Assembly: GCF_002934545.1 (NCBI RefSeq)
Contig: NZ_PTJA01000002.1
Coordinates: 434,001-498,000 of the forward strand
Direction of reading: 5' to 3'
DNA length: 64,000 nucleotides
Source: Lacrimispora xylanisolvens
GTDB taxonomy: Bacteria > Bacillota > Clostridia > Lachnospirales > Lachnospiraceae
Within the stretch, counting starts at the first letter, position 1, and every line of letters begins with the position of its first letter. Positions 54,022 to 62,529 of this stretch are shown piece by piece. The translations under genes were made by a program, and so were the position numbers. The notes below the pieces were generated by a model. That model was not told the origin of the DNA and made no database searches. It saw nothing but the letters and a program-made list of their open reading frames with translations.

Positions 54022-54732
54022 TTAATCTTTCTTTTTTCCCAGATAAGCGGCTTTTACGGATTCATCTGCAAGAAGCTCTTTACCAGGTCCTGACATGGTG
54101 ATCCGTCCGGTTTCCAGTACATATCCTATATCAGCGGTATGAAGCGCCATGTTGGCGTTCTGCTCGATTAAGAGGACTGTCACACCCTTTTTATTGATCT
54201 CTTTAATGATTGAGAAGATATCCTTTACAATCAGTGGTGCAAGACCAAGAGACGGTTCATCCATCATGAGGATTCTCGGGTGGCTCATAAGTGCTCTGGC
54301 AACTGCCAGCATCTGCTGTTCCCCTCCGGAGAGAGTTCCGGAAAGCTGCCAGCTTCGTTCCTTAAGCCGTGGGAATAAATCATAGACCCAGTTAATATCC
54401 TCATCCAGATTGTCATTTCTTAAATAGGCCCCGATTTTAATATTCTCGATTACTGTCATATCCGGAAATACCCGGCGCCCCTCAGGAACCAGTGCGATTC
54501 CCTTTGCCACAATGTCTGGTGTATCCATACCGATTAATTCCTGTCCGTCCAGCGTGATGCTGCTTCCGGCAGAGGGCTTTGCAAGACCTACGATGGAGCG
54601 GAGAGTGGTACTTTTTCCAGCTCCGTTTGCTCCGATTAAGGTCACAATGCTTTTGTCCGGTACTTCAAAGGAGATTCCTTTCACGGCTTCGATTCCGCCG
54701 TAGTTTACTCTTAAGTTATCAATCTTCAGCAT
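54022..54732 (-). CDS. livF: Branched-chain amino acid ABC ATPase LivF
   Basis: 236 aa. Walker A GANGAGKST, signature LSGGEQQMLAVARAL, Walker B ILMMDEPSLGLAP, H-loop LLIEQN. LivF type, with EGRRVFPDMTVIENIKIGAYLR. It powers branched-chain amino acid (or related) uptake with LivG. It overlaps livG by 14 nt and is the last gene of the operon. Confidence 0.93.
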   Translation of the reverse strand: MLKIDNLRVNYGGIEAVKGISFEVPDKSIVTLIGANGAGKSTTLRSIVGLAKPSAGSSITLDGQELIGMDTPDIVAKGIALVPEGRRVFPDMTVIENIKIGAYLRNDNLDEDINWVYDLFPRLKERSWQLSGTLSGGEQQMLAVARALMSHPRILMMDEPSLGLAPLIVKDIFSIIKEINKKGVTVLLIEQNANMALHTADIGYVLETGRITMSGPGKELLADESVKAAYLGKKKD

Positions 54733-55585
54733 CGTCGCTCACCCCCAGATATGCTTCAATTACCCGTTCATTATTCTGGATTTCATCCGGCGTACCCTGT
54801 GCAATCAGTTTACCAAAATCCAGAACGTAGATGCGGTCGGAGATCTGCATAACCAGATCCATATGGTGTTCAATCATTAATACAGTCAGGTGGTAGGAAT
54901 CCCGGATCTGTTTGATAAAATCAGTCAGCTCCTGGGTCTCCTGGGGATTCATGCCTGCAGCCGGTTCATCAAGAAGGAGAAATTTCGGCTCCGTAGCAAG
55001 GGCTCTGGCAATTTCCAGACGTCTTTGAAGGCCGTAAGGAAGAGAAGAGGCAATTTCATCTTTTAAATTGAGTAAGTTCTGCTCTTCTAAAAGAGCGGAG
55101 GTTTCTTCCCGCATTCTGGCTTCTTCCCTGCTGTTTAAACGCAGAGTCGCAGAGAATACGTTCTGTTTTGCCCTCATATGCTTTGCAATCAGTACGTTGT
55201 CAAAAACAGTCAGCTGACCAAACAGCCTGATATTCTGAAAGGTACGGGCAATTCCTTTTTTTGTTATAATATCCGGTGTGTTGCGTACAATGGAGAGCGG
55301 TCTGGGTTTTACTTCTCCCAGATACATTTTCTGCATCTTACCCTTGGGAGTGTTGGAGAGAATGGTTTCGCCCATAAAGTCCACCTGTCCGAAGGTGGGT
55401 TCATAAATACCGGTCACACAGTTAAATGCAGTGGTTTTTCCAGCACCATTCGGGCCGATTAAAGCAACGATTTCCCCCTCATTTACGTCGAGAGTTAAGC
55501 CGTTTACCGCCACAACACCGCCGAACTGCATGGTAACGTCCTGCATATGAAGTACATTTGCACGGTTTTTTGCTGTCGCTGACAT
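54719..55585 (-). CDS. livG: Branched-chain amino acid ABC ATPase LivG
   Basis: 288 aa. Walker A GPNGAGKTT, ARTFQNIRLFGQLTVFDNVLIA (typical LivG), signature replaced by SLPYGLQRRLEIARALA as usual for LivG, Walker B FLLLDEPAAGMNP, H-loop MIEHHMD. The start overlaps the livM stop (TAATG). Confidence 0.93.
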   Translation of the reverse strand: MSATAKNRANVLHMQDVTMQFGGVVAVNGLTLDVNEGEIVALIGPNGAGKTTAFNCVTGIYEPTFGQVDFMGETILSNTPKGKMQKMYLGEVKPRPLSIVRNTPDIITKKGIARTFQNIRLFGQLTVFDNVLIAKHMRAKQNVFSATLRLNSREEARMREETSALLEEQNLLNLKDEIASSLPYGLQRRLEIARALATEPKFLLLDEPAAGMNPQETQELTDFIKQIRDSYHLTVLMIEHHMDLVMQISDRIYVLDFGKLIAQGTPDEIQNNERVIEAYLGVSDDAED

Positions 55586-56688
55586 TATGCGTTTTCTCCC
55601 TTCTGTGCTTTATTTTTCTTTTTTAGTCTGCCAGGGATTCCTTTTATCAGCCGGAACAATCCATTCCAGGAAAATTCGTTGCTTCCCATAATACCTCTGC
55701 GGTAGAAGAGTACCACTGCCATAAGAAGAATGGAGAAGATAACCATACGAAAACCGGAACGGAACAGTGGAATCTGAACGCCTGCAATGTAAAGTGGATT
55801 GTCAAAGAATCTCAGCCATTCCCTGCCTGCAGTAACCAGGAAAGATCCGATTACGCTGCCGGTAACGCTGCCGATACCGCCCAGAACCACGATCAGCAGA
55901 ATATCATAGGTCAGGTTAATGGAAAAGGTCTTGGATTCAATGGAACGCATGAAGATGGCCAGAAGACCTCCGCCTACACCAGTGAAAAAAGAGGAGATAA
56001 TAAATGCCAGCTCTTTATAACGAAACAGATTCAGTCCCATGGCCTGTGCTGCCACCTCATCTTCCCGGAGAGCCTTAAACGCCCGGCCGTAAGAGGAATT
56101 GATTAAAAGTACCATTAACAGGATACAAAGGGCACAAAGTCCGAATGCCACAAACAGGTTTGGGAAACCAGGAATGCTTTTTAATCCGTAAGAACCGTTT
56201 GTTACCTTGTTTAACTGGGGGGCAGCGATTACCGCACGGATAATCTCGGAAAATCCCAGAGTTGCAATTGCCAGATAATCGCTTTTTAAGCGGAGAACCG
56301 GAATGCCGATCAGGGCCGCAACTCCTGCGGCAAACAGTCCTGCAATAATCAGTGCAAGCCAGTAAGGGCACTGAAGGTTTGCCAGGAAAGGAGCAATGCC
56401 GTCTACATAGTAAACGCTGGCTCTGGTTTCCGCAGGGATGGTAAGAATGGCAACTGTATAAGCTCCGATTGCCATAAAACCTGCCTGGCCAAGAGAGAAC
56501 AGACCGGTAAATCCAGTAAGTAAGTTCATGGAAACGGCTACCACTGCATAAATGGCACTTCGTTCCAGTATAGAGATCTGATAGCTGTACTGGGCGCTGT
56601 TAGCCTGTAAAAAGCCCAGGATGCCGATGATGAACAGCAAAGCGATCAGGGTATAGAGTTTGTTTTTGGAAAATGCTTTCTTTTTCAT
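55585..56688 (-). CDS. livM: Branched-chain amino acid ABC permease LivM
   Basis: 367 aa from ATG 56688 (GAGGTG ribosome site, 7-nt spacing; the frame is open 12 codons further into livH). About 9 membrane segments; MNLLTGFTGLFSLGQAGFMAIGAY and the DEVAAQAMGLNLFRYKELAF loop are LivM hallmarks. It forms the channel with LivH. Confidence 0.92.
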   Translation of the reverse strand: MKKKAFSKNKLYTLIALLFIIGILGFLQANSAQYSYQISILERSAIYAVVAVSMNLLTGFTGLFSLGQAGFMAIGAYTVAILTIPAETRASVYYVDGIAPFLANLQCPYWLALIIAGLFAAGVAALIGIPVLRLKSDYLAIATLGFSEIIRAVIAAPQLNKVTNGSYGLKSIPGFPNLFVAFGLCALCILLMVLLINSSYGRAFKALREDEVAAQAMGLNLFRYKELAFIISSFFTGVGGGLLAIFMRSIESKTFSINLTYDILLIVVLGGIGSVTGSVIGSFLVTAGREWLRFFDNPLYIAGVQIPLFRSGFRMVIFSILLMAVVLFYRRGIMGSNEFSWNGLFRLIKGIPGRLKKKNKAQKGENA

Positions 56689-56698
56689 AGATGACACC

Positions 56699-57580
56699 TC
56701 ACACTTTATCGGTTGTCTTCTCACCGAACAGGCCGGTAGGCTTGATCAGGAGAATCATGATTAACAGAACAAAGGTAAATGCGTCGCTGAACGTGGAATA
56801 ACCCATGGCAACCAGAGCTGTTTCCCCAAGTCCCAGGATAAATCCGCCGATTACAGCGCCGGGAATGCTTCCAATACCTCCGAAAACTGCTGCTACGAAA
56901 CATTTCAGACCAGGTAAAGAGCCGGAGAATGGAAAAACGGTCATACGGTCTGTAAAATACAGGATTGAGCCTACAGCAGCTAAAAGAGAACCGATGGCAA
57001 ATGTAAAGGTGATAACGCGGTTGATCTTGATTCCCATTAAGGAAGCAGTATCGTAATCCTTGGAAACGGCACGCATTGCCATTCCGATTTTTGTTTTATT
57101 AATGAGAACGATCAGGGCGTATACAATGATTAAAGTAAGTACTGGTGTGAGAAATGTTACGAAAGATGCGGAAAGGCCGCCGATTTTAAAGATCTTCTTT
57201 AAAAACGGAATTTCCGGATAGCCCTTTGGCAGTGCCGTAAATAAGTAAGTAGCCAGGTTCTGCAGCAGGTAGGAAACACCGATTGCAGAAATCATAACGG
57301 ACATTCTTGGTGCGGTACGTAAAGGACGGTATGCCACCCGCTCAATGGAAACACCTAAAAAGACGGTGATGAGTAAGACGATGGGAATGGCGATATACCA
57401 TGGAAACGTTGCCATTGCGAAAATCATAAAATAGCCTGCCATCATAAAGATGTCACCGTGTGCGAAATTGATGAGCCGCAGGATGCCGTAAACCAGTGTG
57501 TAACCAATGGCAATCAGTGCGTAAGCACCGCCTAAGGAGATACCGGTCAGGCACTGCTGTAAGAAGGTTGAAAGACTCAT
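56699..57580 (-). CDS. livH: Branched-chain amino acid ABC permease LivH
   Basis: 293 aa. QQCLTGISLGGAYALIAIGYTLVYGILRLINFAHGDIFMMAGY is the LivH start motif; MRAVSKDYDTASLMGIKINRVITFTFAIGS contains the EAA-like loop. It pairs with LivM. It follows the binding-protein gene, with a stem-loop between them. Confidence 0.93.
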   Translation of the reverse strand: MSLSTFLQQCLTGISLGGAYALIAIGYTLVYGILRLINFAHGDIFMMAGYFMIFAMATFPWYIAIPIVLLITVFLGVSIERVAYRPLRTAPRMSVMISAIGVSYLLQNLATYLFTALPKGYPEIPFLKKIFKIGGLSASFVTFLTPVLTLIIVYALIVLINKTKIGMAMRAVSKDYDTASLMGIKINRVITFTFAIGSLLAAVGSILYFTDRMTVFPFSGSLPGLKCFVAAVFGGIGSIPGAVIGGFILGLGETALVAMGYSTFSDAFTFVLLIMILLIKPTGLFGEKTTDKV

Positions 57581-57643
57581 GTGGCAAAATGCCTCCTATC
57601 TGTTTAGTATGGAATATGCATAAAATCAGCCTCCAAATGGAAC

Positions 57644-57671
57644 GAGTGGGGAAAGAAATACGTCCCCACTC
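57644..57671 (-). ncRNA. Intercistronic stem-loop after liv SBP gene
   Basis: GAGTGGGG (57644-57651) and CCCCACTC (57664-57671) form a perfect 8-bp stem with a 12-nt loop between the binding-protein stop and livH. It lacks a T tract, so a role in mRNA stability is more likely than termination. Confidence 0.65.
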
Positions 57672-57706
57672 ATCCGTTCGTGACTGCTTTGTCGCGGTAT
57701 GTGCGT

Positions 57707-58885
57707 TTATTTTACTGTAGTTGTTGTTAAGAATTTAAACTTGCCGTCTTCAACGGTCTTGATAAATGCCATATCTTTCTTTGCGTCGCCGTTTTCATCG
57801 AAGGAAATGTTTCCAGTGACACCGTCTATGGTAACACCTTTTAATGCATCGCGGATTGCGGTGCCATCTGTGGAGCCTGCAGTTTCAATTGCTTTAAGTG
57901 CGCAAAGGTAAGCGTCATAACCAAGAGCTGATACGGCAGGAATGATTTCGTCCTGTTTCTGCTCCTTTAAGTATGTCTTGAATCCGGAGATGAAAGAAGC
58001 AGCTTCATCGTTAGCCGGTTCTGCCTCATCAAAGAAAGTGGAAAGTACGATGCCATTTGCAGAATCGCCTGCATTTTCAATGATGGTTGAGTTCTCCCAT
58101 GTATCACCTGCGGCAATGGTTGCGGTAATACCAAGCTCGCGGGCCTGCTTAATAATAAGCGGAGCCGATGTAATGGAAGATGGTGCAAAGATGATGTCAG
58201 GGTTCTGTGCCTTGATATTGGTTAAAATTGCCTTGAAATCTGTCTGGTTGGTCTGGAACTGTTCTTCACTTACAATGGTTCCGCCAAGTTTTGTAAATGC
58301 TGTTTTAAAGAAAGAACCAAGTCCGGAGGAATAGTCGTCACCAAGCTGGGTGATAATGGCCGCTTTCTTCGCTCCGTTGTCATTGGCGTAGTTTGCCATA
58401 ACAGTTCCCTGGAACGGATCTAAGAAGCATACACGGAAATAGAAATCGTTGCCCTGAGTAACCTGAGGATTGGTACAGGAAGCTCCGATTGCAGGAATCT
58501 TTGCATCTGCGAAAATCTGTCCGGCTGCAATGGATACACCGGAACCATAACTGCCCAGTACAACGGATACTTTTTCGCTGACAAGCTTCTGCGCTGCGTT
58601 TACGGCTTCTGTCTTATCAGATTTATTATCAACCTCCACTAATTTAACCTTATATTCCTCTCCGCCGATCTTTACAGTTGGATGAGTCTGGTTTGCATAA
58701 CGCATACCTAATACTTCCTGCATACCGCCGCCGCCGTTCTCTCCGGTGGTTGGTTCAAAAACTCCGATCTTGATTATCTTCTCACCGTTATCCTTTGCAG
58801 ACTGGGGACTGGAACTGCATCCGGCGATTACACTGGCGCTTAAGCATGCAGCCATAGTCAGTGCAAATACTTTTTTCAATTTCAT
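57707..58885 (-). CDS. Branched-chain amino acid ABC substrate-binding lipoprotein
   Basis: 392 aa, LivJ/LivK (Peripla_BP_6) family. Lipoprotein signal MKLKKVFALTMAACLSASVIAGC with lipobox VIAGC. Body: KIGVFEPTTGENGGGGMQEVLGMRYA; VLGSYGSGVSIAAGQIFADAKIPAIGASCTNPQVT. It binds Leu/Ile/Val or a related ligand. ATG 58885 has AAAGGAGG upstream; the longer frame to 58945 lies in the leader. First gene of the leftward liv operon. Confidence 0.92.
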   Translation of the reverse strand: MKLKKVFALTMAACLSASVIAGCSSSPQSAKDNGEKIIKIGVFEPTTGENGGGGMQEVLGMRYANQTHPTVKIGGEEYKVKLVEVDNKSDKTEAVNAAQKLVSEKVSVVLGSYGSGVSIAAGQIFADAKIPAIGASCTNPQVTQGNDFYFRVCFLDPFQGTVMANYANDNGAKKAAIITQLGDDYSSGLGSFFKTAFTKLGGTIVSEEQFQTNQTDFKAILTNIKAQNPDIIFAPSSITSAPLIIKQARELGITATIAAGDTWENSTIIENAGDSANGIVLSTFFDEAEPANDEAASFISGFKTYLKEQKQDEIIPAVSALGYDAYLCALKAIETAGSTDGTAIRDALKGVTIDGVTGNISFDENGDAKKDMAFIKTVEDGKFKFLTTTTVK

Positions 58886-58955
58886 AATTTTATCCTCCTT
58901 TTTGTGTATCTCATGCGAGAACAAGTGTCCTCCGTGTAGACACACGTTGCATTAT

Positions 58956-58983
58956 ATTATAGCAGAAGATGAGAAAAGTGCAA
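58956..58983 (-). promoter_or_regulatory. Promoter of the liv operon
   Basis: Leftward TTGCAC (58983-58978), 16-bp spacer, TATAAT (58961-58956), about 70 bp before the binding-protein ATG. Confidence 0.65.
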
Positions 58984-59138
58984 GAAAAAAATGAAAGAAA
59001 ATAATAATATAAAGTAAATTCTTATTTTCAGAATGAAAATGAAGCATTGTTTTTGAAGAGGGGCTTAAAACCGTTGGTGGATTTATGGAAATATTGGAGC
59101 ATGCTGGTCCTGATGGGAAACGCTATTTCATAATGAGT

Positions 59139-59176
59139 AAAAAAAGAGCCCGCCTCTCAGTGAGAGAGTGCGGACC
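59139..59176 (-). terminator. Terminator of pyrG
   Basis: Leftward GGTCCGC...CTCTC pairs with GAGAG...GCGGGCTC, followed by seven T (59145-59139), 22 bp past the pyrG stop. Confidence 0.75.
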
Positions 59177-59198
59177 CCATATTAAAAATGAATACATT

Positions 59199-60800
59199 CT
59201 ACCTATGATTAACAGCAGCGCGGATGAATTCCCTGAACAGGGGGTGAGGCCTGTTGGGTCTGGACTTCAGTTCCGGGTGTCCCTGGGTTGCGATAAACCA
59301 GGGGTGTTCCGGAATTTCTATCATTTCCACGATACGTCCATCTGGTGAGATACCGGATAATTTCATACCTGCTTTAATTAAATCATCACGGTAATCGTTA
59401 TTTACCTCATATCTGTGTCTGTGACGTTCATGAATCAGCTCCTCTCCATAAACTTCAAAGGACTTGGATGACTTGTCCAGGACGCATGGATAGGATCCAA
59501 GGCGGAGAGTTCCGCCGATATCTTCAATCCCGTTCTGGTCAGGCATTAAATGAATGACCGGATGAGTGGTGGTTTCATCAAGCTCTACGGAATGGGCGTC
59601 ACTGAAACCGACTACGTGGCGGGCGAACTCCACGATTGCCATCTGCATACCGAGGCAGAGACCTAGGAACGGAATGTTGTTTTCTCTTGCATAACGGATT
59701 GTGGATATCTTGCCTTCGATTCCGCGGCTTCCAAAACCTCCGGGAACCAGAATTCCGTCTACGTCACCGAAGTATTCGGAAGCGTTCTCGTCGGTAACAA
59801 GCTCTGAATCCACCCACTTAATATGAACGTCTGCGCGGCTTTCGACTCCGCCGTGCTTTAAAGCTTCCACTACGGAAATATAAGCGTCGTGAAGCTGGAT
59901 GTATTTTCCTACAAGAGCTACGGTCACTTCATGCTCTGGATGCTTCCAGTTGTCGATCATCGCAGCCCAATCCTTTAAATCGGGTTCCGGGCATGGTAAA
60001 TGTAAGCTCTCGCATGCAACCTGAGCCAGGTGTTCTTCTTCCATTACAAGAGGGAGTTCATATAATACTTCCACGTCCAGGTTTTGTATTACGTGTGTCT
60101 TGGGAACATTACAGAATTGTGCGATTTTGCTGCGGATTCCGTCATCAAGGGGCAGTTCGGAACGGCATACGATGATGTCGGGCTGGATACCCATTCCCTG
60201 TAAATCTTTTACACTGGCCTGGGTTGGTTTTGTTTTCAGTTCGCCGGAAACTTTCAGATATGGAACCAGGGTCACGTGGATTAAAATCGCATTTTCGTGG
60301 CCTACTTCGTGTTGGAATTGTCGGATCGCCTCTAAGAAAGGCTGGCTTTCGATGTCACCTACCGTTCCGCCTACTTCTATAATAGCTATCTCAGTATCGG
60401 AGGAATTGTGGTTGCGGTGAAAACGGCTCTTTATTTCGTCGGTAATGTGAGGGATAACCTGTACGGTGCCTCCCCCGAAATCCCCGCGCCGTTCACGGGT
60501 CAGTACGTTCCAATAAACTTTACCAGTGGTAACATTGGAATTCTTTGTTAAGCTTTCGTCGATAAAACGCTCATAATGACCAAGGTCAAGGTCTGTCTCT
60601 GCGCCGTCCTCTGTAACGAAGACTTCTCCATGCTGAACCGGATTCATAGTACCTGGATCAATGTTGATGTAAGGATCGAATTTTTGCATTGTTACTTTGT
60701 AGCCTCTGGCTTTCAACAATCGTCCAAGCGATGCTGCGGTAATACCTTTGCCAAGTCCGGAAACAACGCCTCCGGTGACAAATACGTATTTCACTGACAT
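59199..60800 (-). CDS. pyrG: CTP synthase
   Basis: 533 aa. Synthase domain ([50 protein letters not shown]) and C-terminal glutamine amidotransferase (catalytic Cys in [17 protein letters not shown]; His/Glu in [12 protein letters not shown]). It makes CTP from UTP, ATP and glutamine. An AGGAGG ribosome site lies upstream. The leader lacks the early G run and terminator of the Bacillus-type reiterative-transcription control, so that mechanism is not apparent here. Transcribed alone. Confidence 0.97.
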   Translation of the reverse strand: MSVKYVFVTGGVVSGLGKGITAASLGRLLKARGYKVTMQKFDPYINIDPGTMNPVQHGEVFVTEDGAETDLDLGHYERFIDESLTKNSNVTTGKVYWNVLTRERRGDFGGGTVQVIPHITDEIKSRFHRNHNSSDTEIAIIEVGGTVGDIESQPFLEAIRQFQHEVGHENAILIHVTLVPYLKVSGELKTKPTQASVKDLQGMGIQPDIIVCRSELPLDDGIRSKIAQFCNVPKTHVIQNLDVEVLYELPLVMEEEHLAQVACESLHLPCPEPDLKDWAAMIDNWKHPEHEVTVALVGKYIQLHDAYISVVEALKHGGVESRADVHIKWVDSELVTDENASEYFGDVDGILVPGGFGSRGIEGKISTIRYARENNIPFLGLCLGMQMAIVEFARHVVGFSDAHSVELDETTTHPVIHLMPDQNGIEDIGGTLRLGSYPCVLDKSSKSFEVYGEELIHERHRHRYEVNNDYRDDLIKAGMKLSGISPDGRIVEMIEIPEHPWFIATQGHPELKSRPNRPHPLFREFIRAAVNHR

Positions 60801-61003
60801 AACAGTGTAACCTCCTTCTGTGATGGTATGGGGATAATTTCAAAAAAAGTATTATACGTCTTTTTTAATAAAAAATCTAGTGGTAAATTAAAAAAACTAA
60901 GATAATTAAGTGGAAACATTTACTATGAATATTATGTCCTGAAATGGTCAAAGAAATCATCTCAGAGGTTAATAAAAATTTGTCCAGATATTAATGTTCC
61001 TTA

Positions 61004-61031
61004 TTGACAAGCGAAAAAATAATGATATACT
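61004..61031 (+). promoter_or_regulatory. Promoter of the BMP-ABC operon
   Basis: TTGACA (61004-61009), 16-bp spacer, TATACT (61026-61031), 114 bp before the ATG, leaving a leader of about 107 nt. Confidence 0.7.
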
Positions 61032-61070
61032 AATAAATGTATTTTTACATTAAATAAGGGTATGACAATT

Positions 61071-61109
61071 GCGTCAGGTGAGCCATTGGTCCTTCCTGAC
61101 GCATTTTTT
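61071..61109 (+). terminator. Leader terminator (candidate attenuator) before BMP gene
   Basis: GCGTCAGG (61071-61078) pairs with CCTGACGC (61095-61102), one further T-A pair, then six T (61104-61109). It lies between the promoter and the ribosome site, where it would end most transcripts early unless relieved. A weaker competing stem TGAC (61063-61066) / GTCA (61073-61076) is possible. No known riboswitch was recognised. Confidence 0.65.
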
Positions 61110-61144
61110 CATGGTCCCAGCTGATGTTTAAGGAGGAAAAGTCT

Positions 61145-62422
61145 ATGAAATTGAGGAAAATGATCGGCCTTGCACTTGTAAGTGTAATGGCACTGTCCCT
61201 GTCAGCGTGCGGAAGCTCCGCTCCGAAAGCAACTACTGCAGCAGAGAAAACAGAGACACAGGCTTCAGAAGCTGCCAAGACAGAGTCAAAAGCTGAAACC
61301 ACAGAAGCTGCTGCCAAAGGTGGAATTGCCAAAGAAGATTTAAAAGTTGGATTTATCTATGTTGGTGATGAGAATGAGGGTTATACGGCAGCTCATTACA
61401 AGGGAGCCATGGAAATGAAAAAGGCTCTTGGTTTATCAGACGATCAGATCATTATTAAATGGAATGTACCGGAAGATGAGACCTGTAAGGACGCAGCCAT
61501 GGATCTTGCTGATCAGGGCTGTAACATCATTTTCGCCAACAGTTTCGGACATGAATCCTATATGCTGGAAGCTGCAAAAGAGTATCCAGACGTACAGTTC
61601 TGTCATGCAACCGGTTATCAGGCTGCAACAAGCGGACTGAGCAACATGCACAACTACTTTACAAATGTTTACGAATCACGTTATGTATCCGGTGTTGTTG
61701 CAGGTCTTAAGTTAAACAAGATGGTAGAAGACGGCAAAGTAAATAAGGATGCAGTAAAAGTTGGTTATGTAGGCGCTTATCCTTACGCAGAGGTAATCAG
61801 TGGCTATACTTCTTTCTTCTTAGGTGTTCGTTCCGTATGTCCGGAAGCAACCATGGAAGTTAAGTATACAAACAGCTGGGCAAGCTTCGATCTTGAGAAG
61901 GAAGCAGCAGATGCCCTTATCTCAGACGGCTGCGTATTAATCAGCCAGCATGCTGATACAACCGGTGCTCCTACTGCATGTGAGGCAGCAGGCGTTCCCA
62001 TCGTTGGATATAACATTTCCATGATCGCAACTGCTCCTAAGACAGCACTTACTTCTGCATCCATTGACTGGGGCCCATATGTAACCTACGCAGTACAGAG
62101 TGTCATTGACGGCAAGGCCATTGAGACTGACTGGTGCCAGGGATACAAAGAGGGAGCAAACTCCATTACAGAACTGAACAAAGATGCTGTAGCTCCTGGA
62201 ACAGAGGAGAAGGTAAAAGAAGTGGAAGATGCCATCAAGGCAGGAACTCTTCATGTATTTGATACCTCTACCTTCACTGTAGGCGGTAAGAAACTGGAGA
62301 CCTATAAAAAAGACGGAAGCGATGTTGAGTATATTGAAGATGGTTATTTCCATGAATCTGAGCACGGATCCGCACCGGCATTTGATATTTTAATTGATGG
62401 CATTACTACCATCGATAAATAA
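61145..62422 (+). CDS. BMP family ABC substrate-binding lipoprotein
   Basis: 425 aa. Lipoprotein signal MKLRKMIGLALVSVMALSLSACGSS (lipobox LSAC), a Thr/Glu/Lys/Ala-rich linker, then the Bmp/Med/TmpC fold (KVGFIYVGDENEGYTAAHYKGAMEMKKALG; GCNIIFANSFGHESYMLEAAKEYPDVQFCHATGYQ). BMP proteins characterised so far bind purine nucleosides or related compounds. AAGGAGG precedes ATG 61145; the frame upstream to 61124 overlaps that site. It works with the ABC ATPase encoded next and with permeases expected beyond the window. Confidence 0.92.
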   Translation: MKLRKMIGLALVSVMALSLSACGSSAPKATTAAEKTETQASEAAKTESKAETTEAAAKGGIAKEDLKVGFIYVGDENEGYTAAHYKGAMEMKKALGLSDDQIIIKWNVPEDETCKDAAMDLADQGCNIIFANSFGHESYMLEAAKEYPDVQFCHATGYQAATSGLSNMHNYFTNVYESRYVSGVVAGLKLNKMVEDGKVNKDAVKVGYVGAYPYAEVISGYTSFFLGVRSVCPEATMEVKYTNSWASFDLEKEAADALISDGCVLISQHADTTGAPTACEAAGVPIVGYNISMIATAPKTALTSASIDWGPYVTYAVQSVIDGKAIETDWCQGYKEGANSITELNKDAVAPGTEEKVKEVEDAIKAGTLHVFDTSTFTVGGKKLETYKKDGSDVEYIEDGYFHESEHGSAPAFDILIDGITTIDK

Positions 62423-62443
62423 GATTTCGCCGGAAATGAACAG

Positions 62444-62475
62444 AAAGCGGCGCCAGACTATCTGGCCCGCTTTTT
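62444..62475 (+). terminator. Intercistronic hairpin after BMP SBP gene
   Basis: AAAGCGG/CCGCTTT and GCCAGA/TCTGGC (13 bp with a single bulged C, loop CTA) followed by five T (62471-62475). It is the most terminator-like of the four post-SBP hairpins and probably lets only part of transcription into the ATPase gene. Confidence 0.75.
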
Positions 62476-62529
62476 GGGTTGTATGAGACAATGGAAAAAT
62501 GAGGAAAAAATGAAACGGAGGTTAGCCGG

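Larger units (their letters stand above)
58886..59198. other. Intergenic region between liv operon and pyrG
   Basis: 313 bp without a credible gene. It holds the leftward liv promoter (58956-58983) and the pyrG terminator (59139-59176). The rest, 58985-59138, is AT-rich, and I see no conserved structure in it. Confidence 0.6.
60801..61144. other. Divergent regulatory region of pyrG and the BMP operon
   Basis: 344 bp without a gene. Leftward it holds the pyrG leader with a TATAAT at 60856-60851 and no clear -35 box. Rightward it holds the BMP promoter (61004-61031) and a terminator-like hairpin (61071-61109). The middle (60870-61000) is AT-rich without recognised structure. Confidence 0.55.

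Noticed and set aside
60801-60900. Bacillus-type reiterative-transcription control of pyrG
   Set aside because: The leader shows no initial G run and no terminator before the ribosome site.
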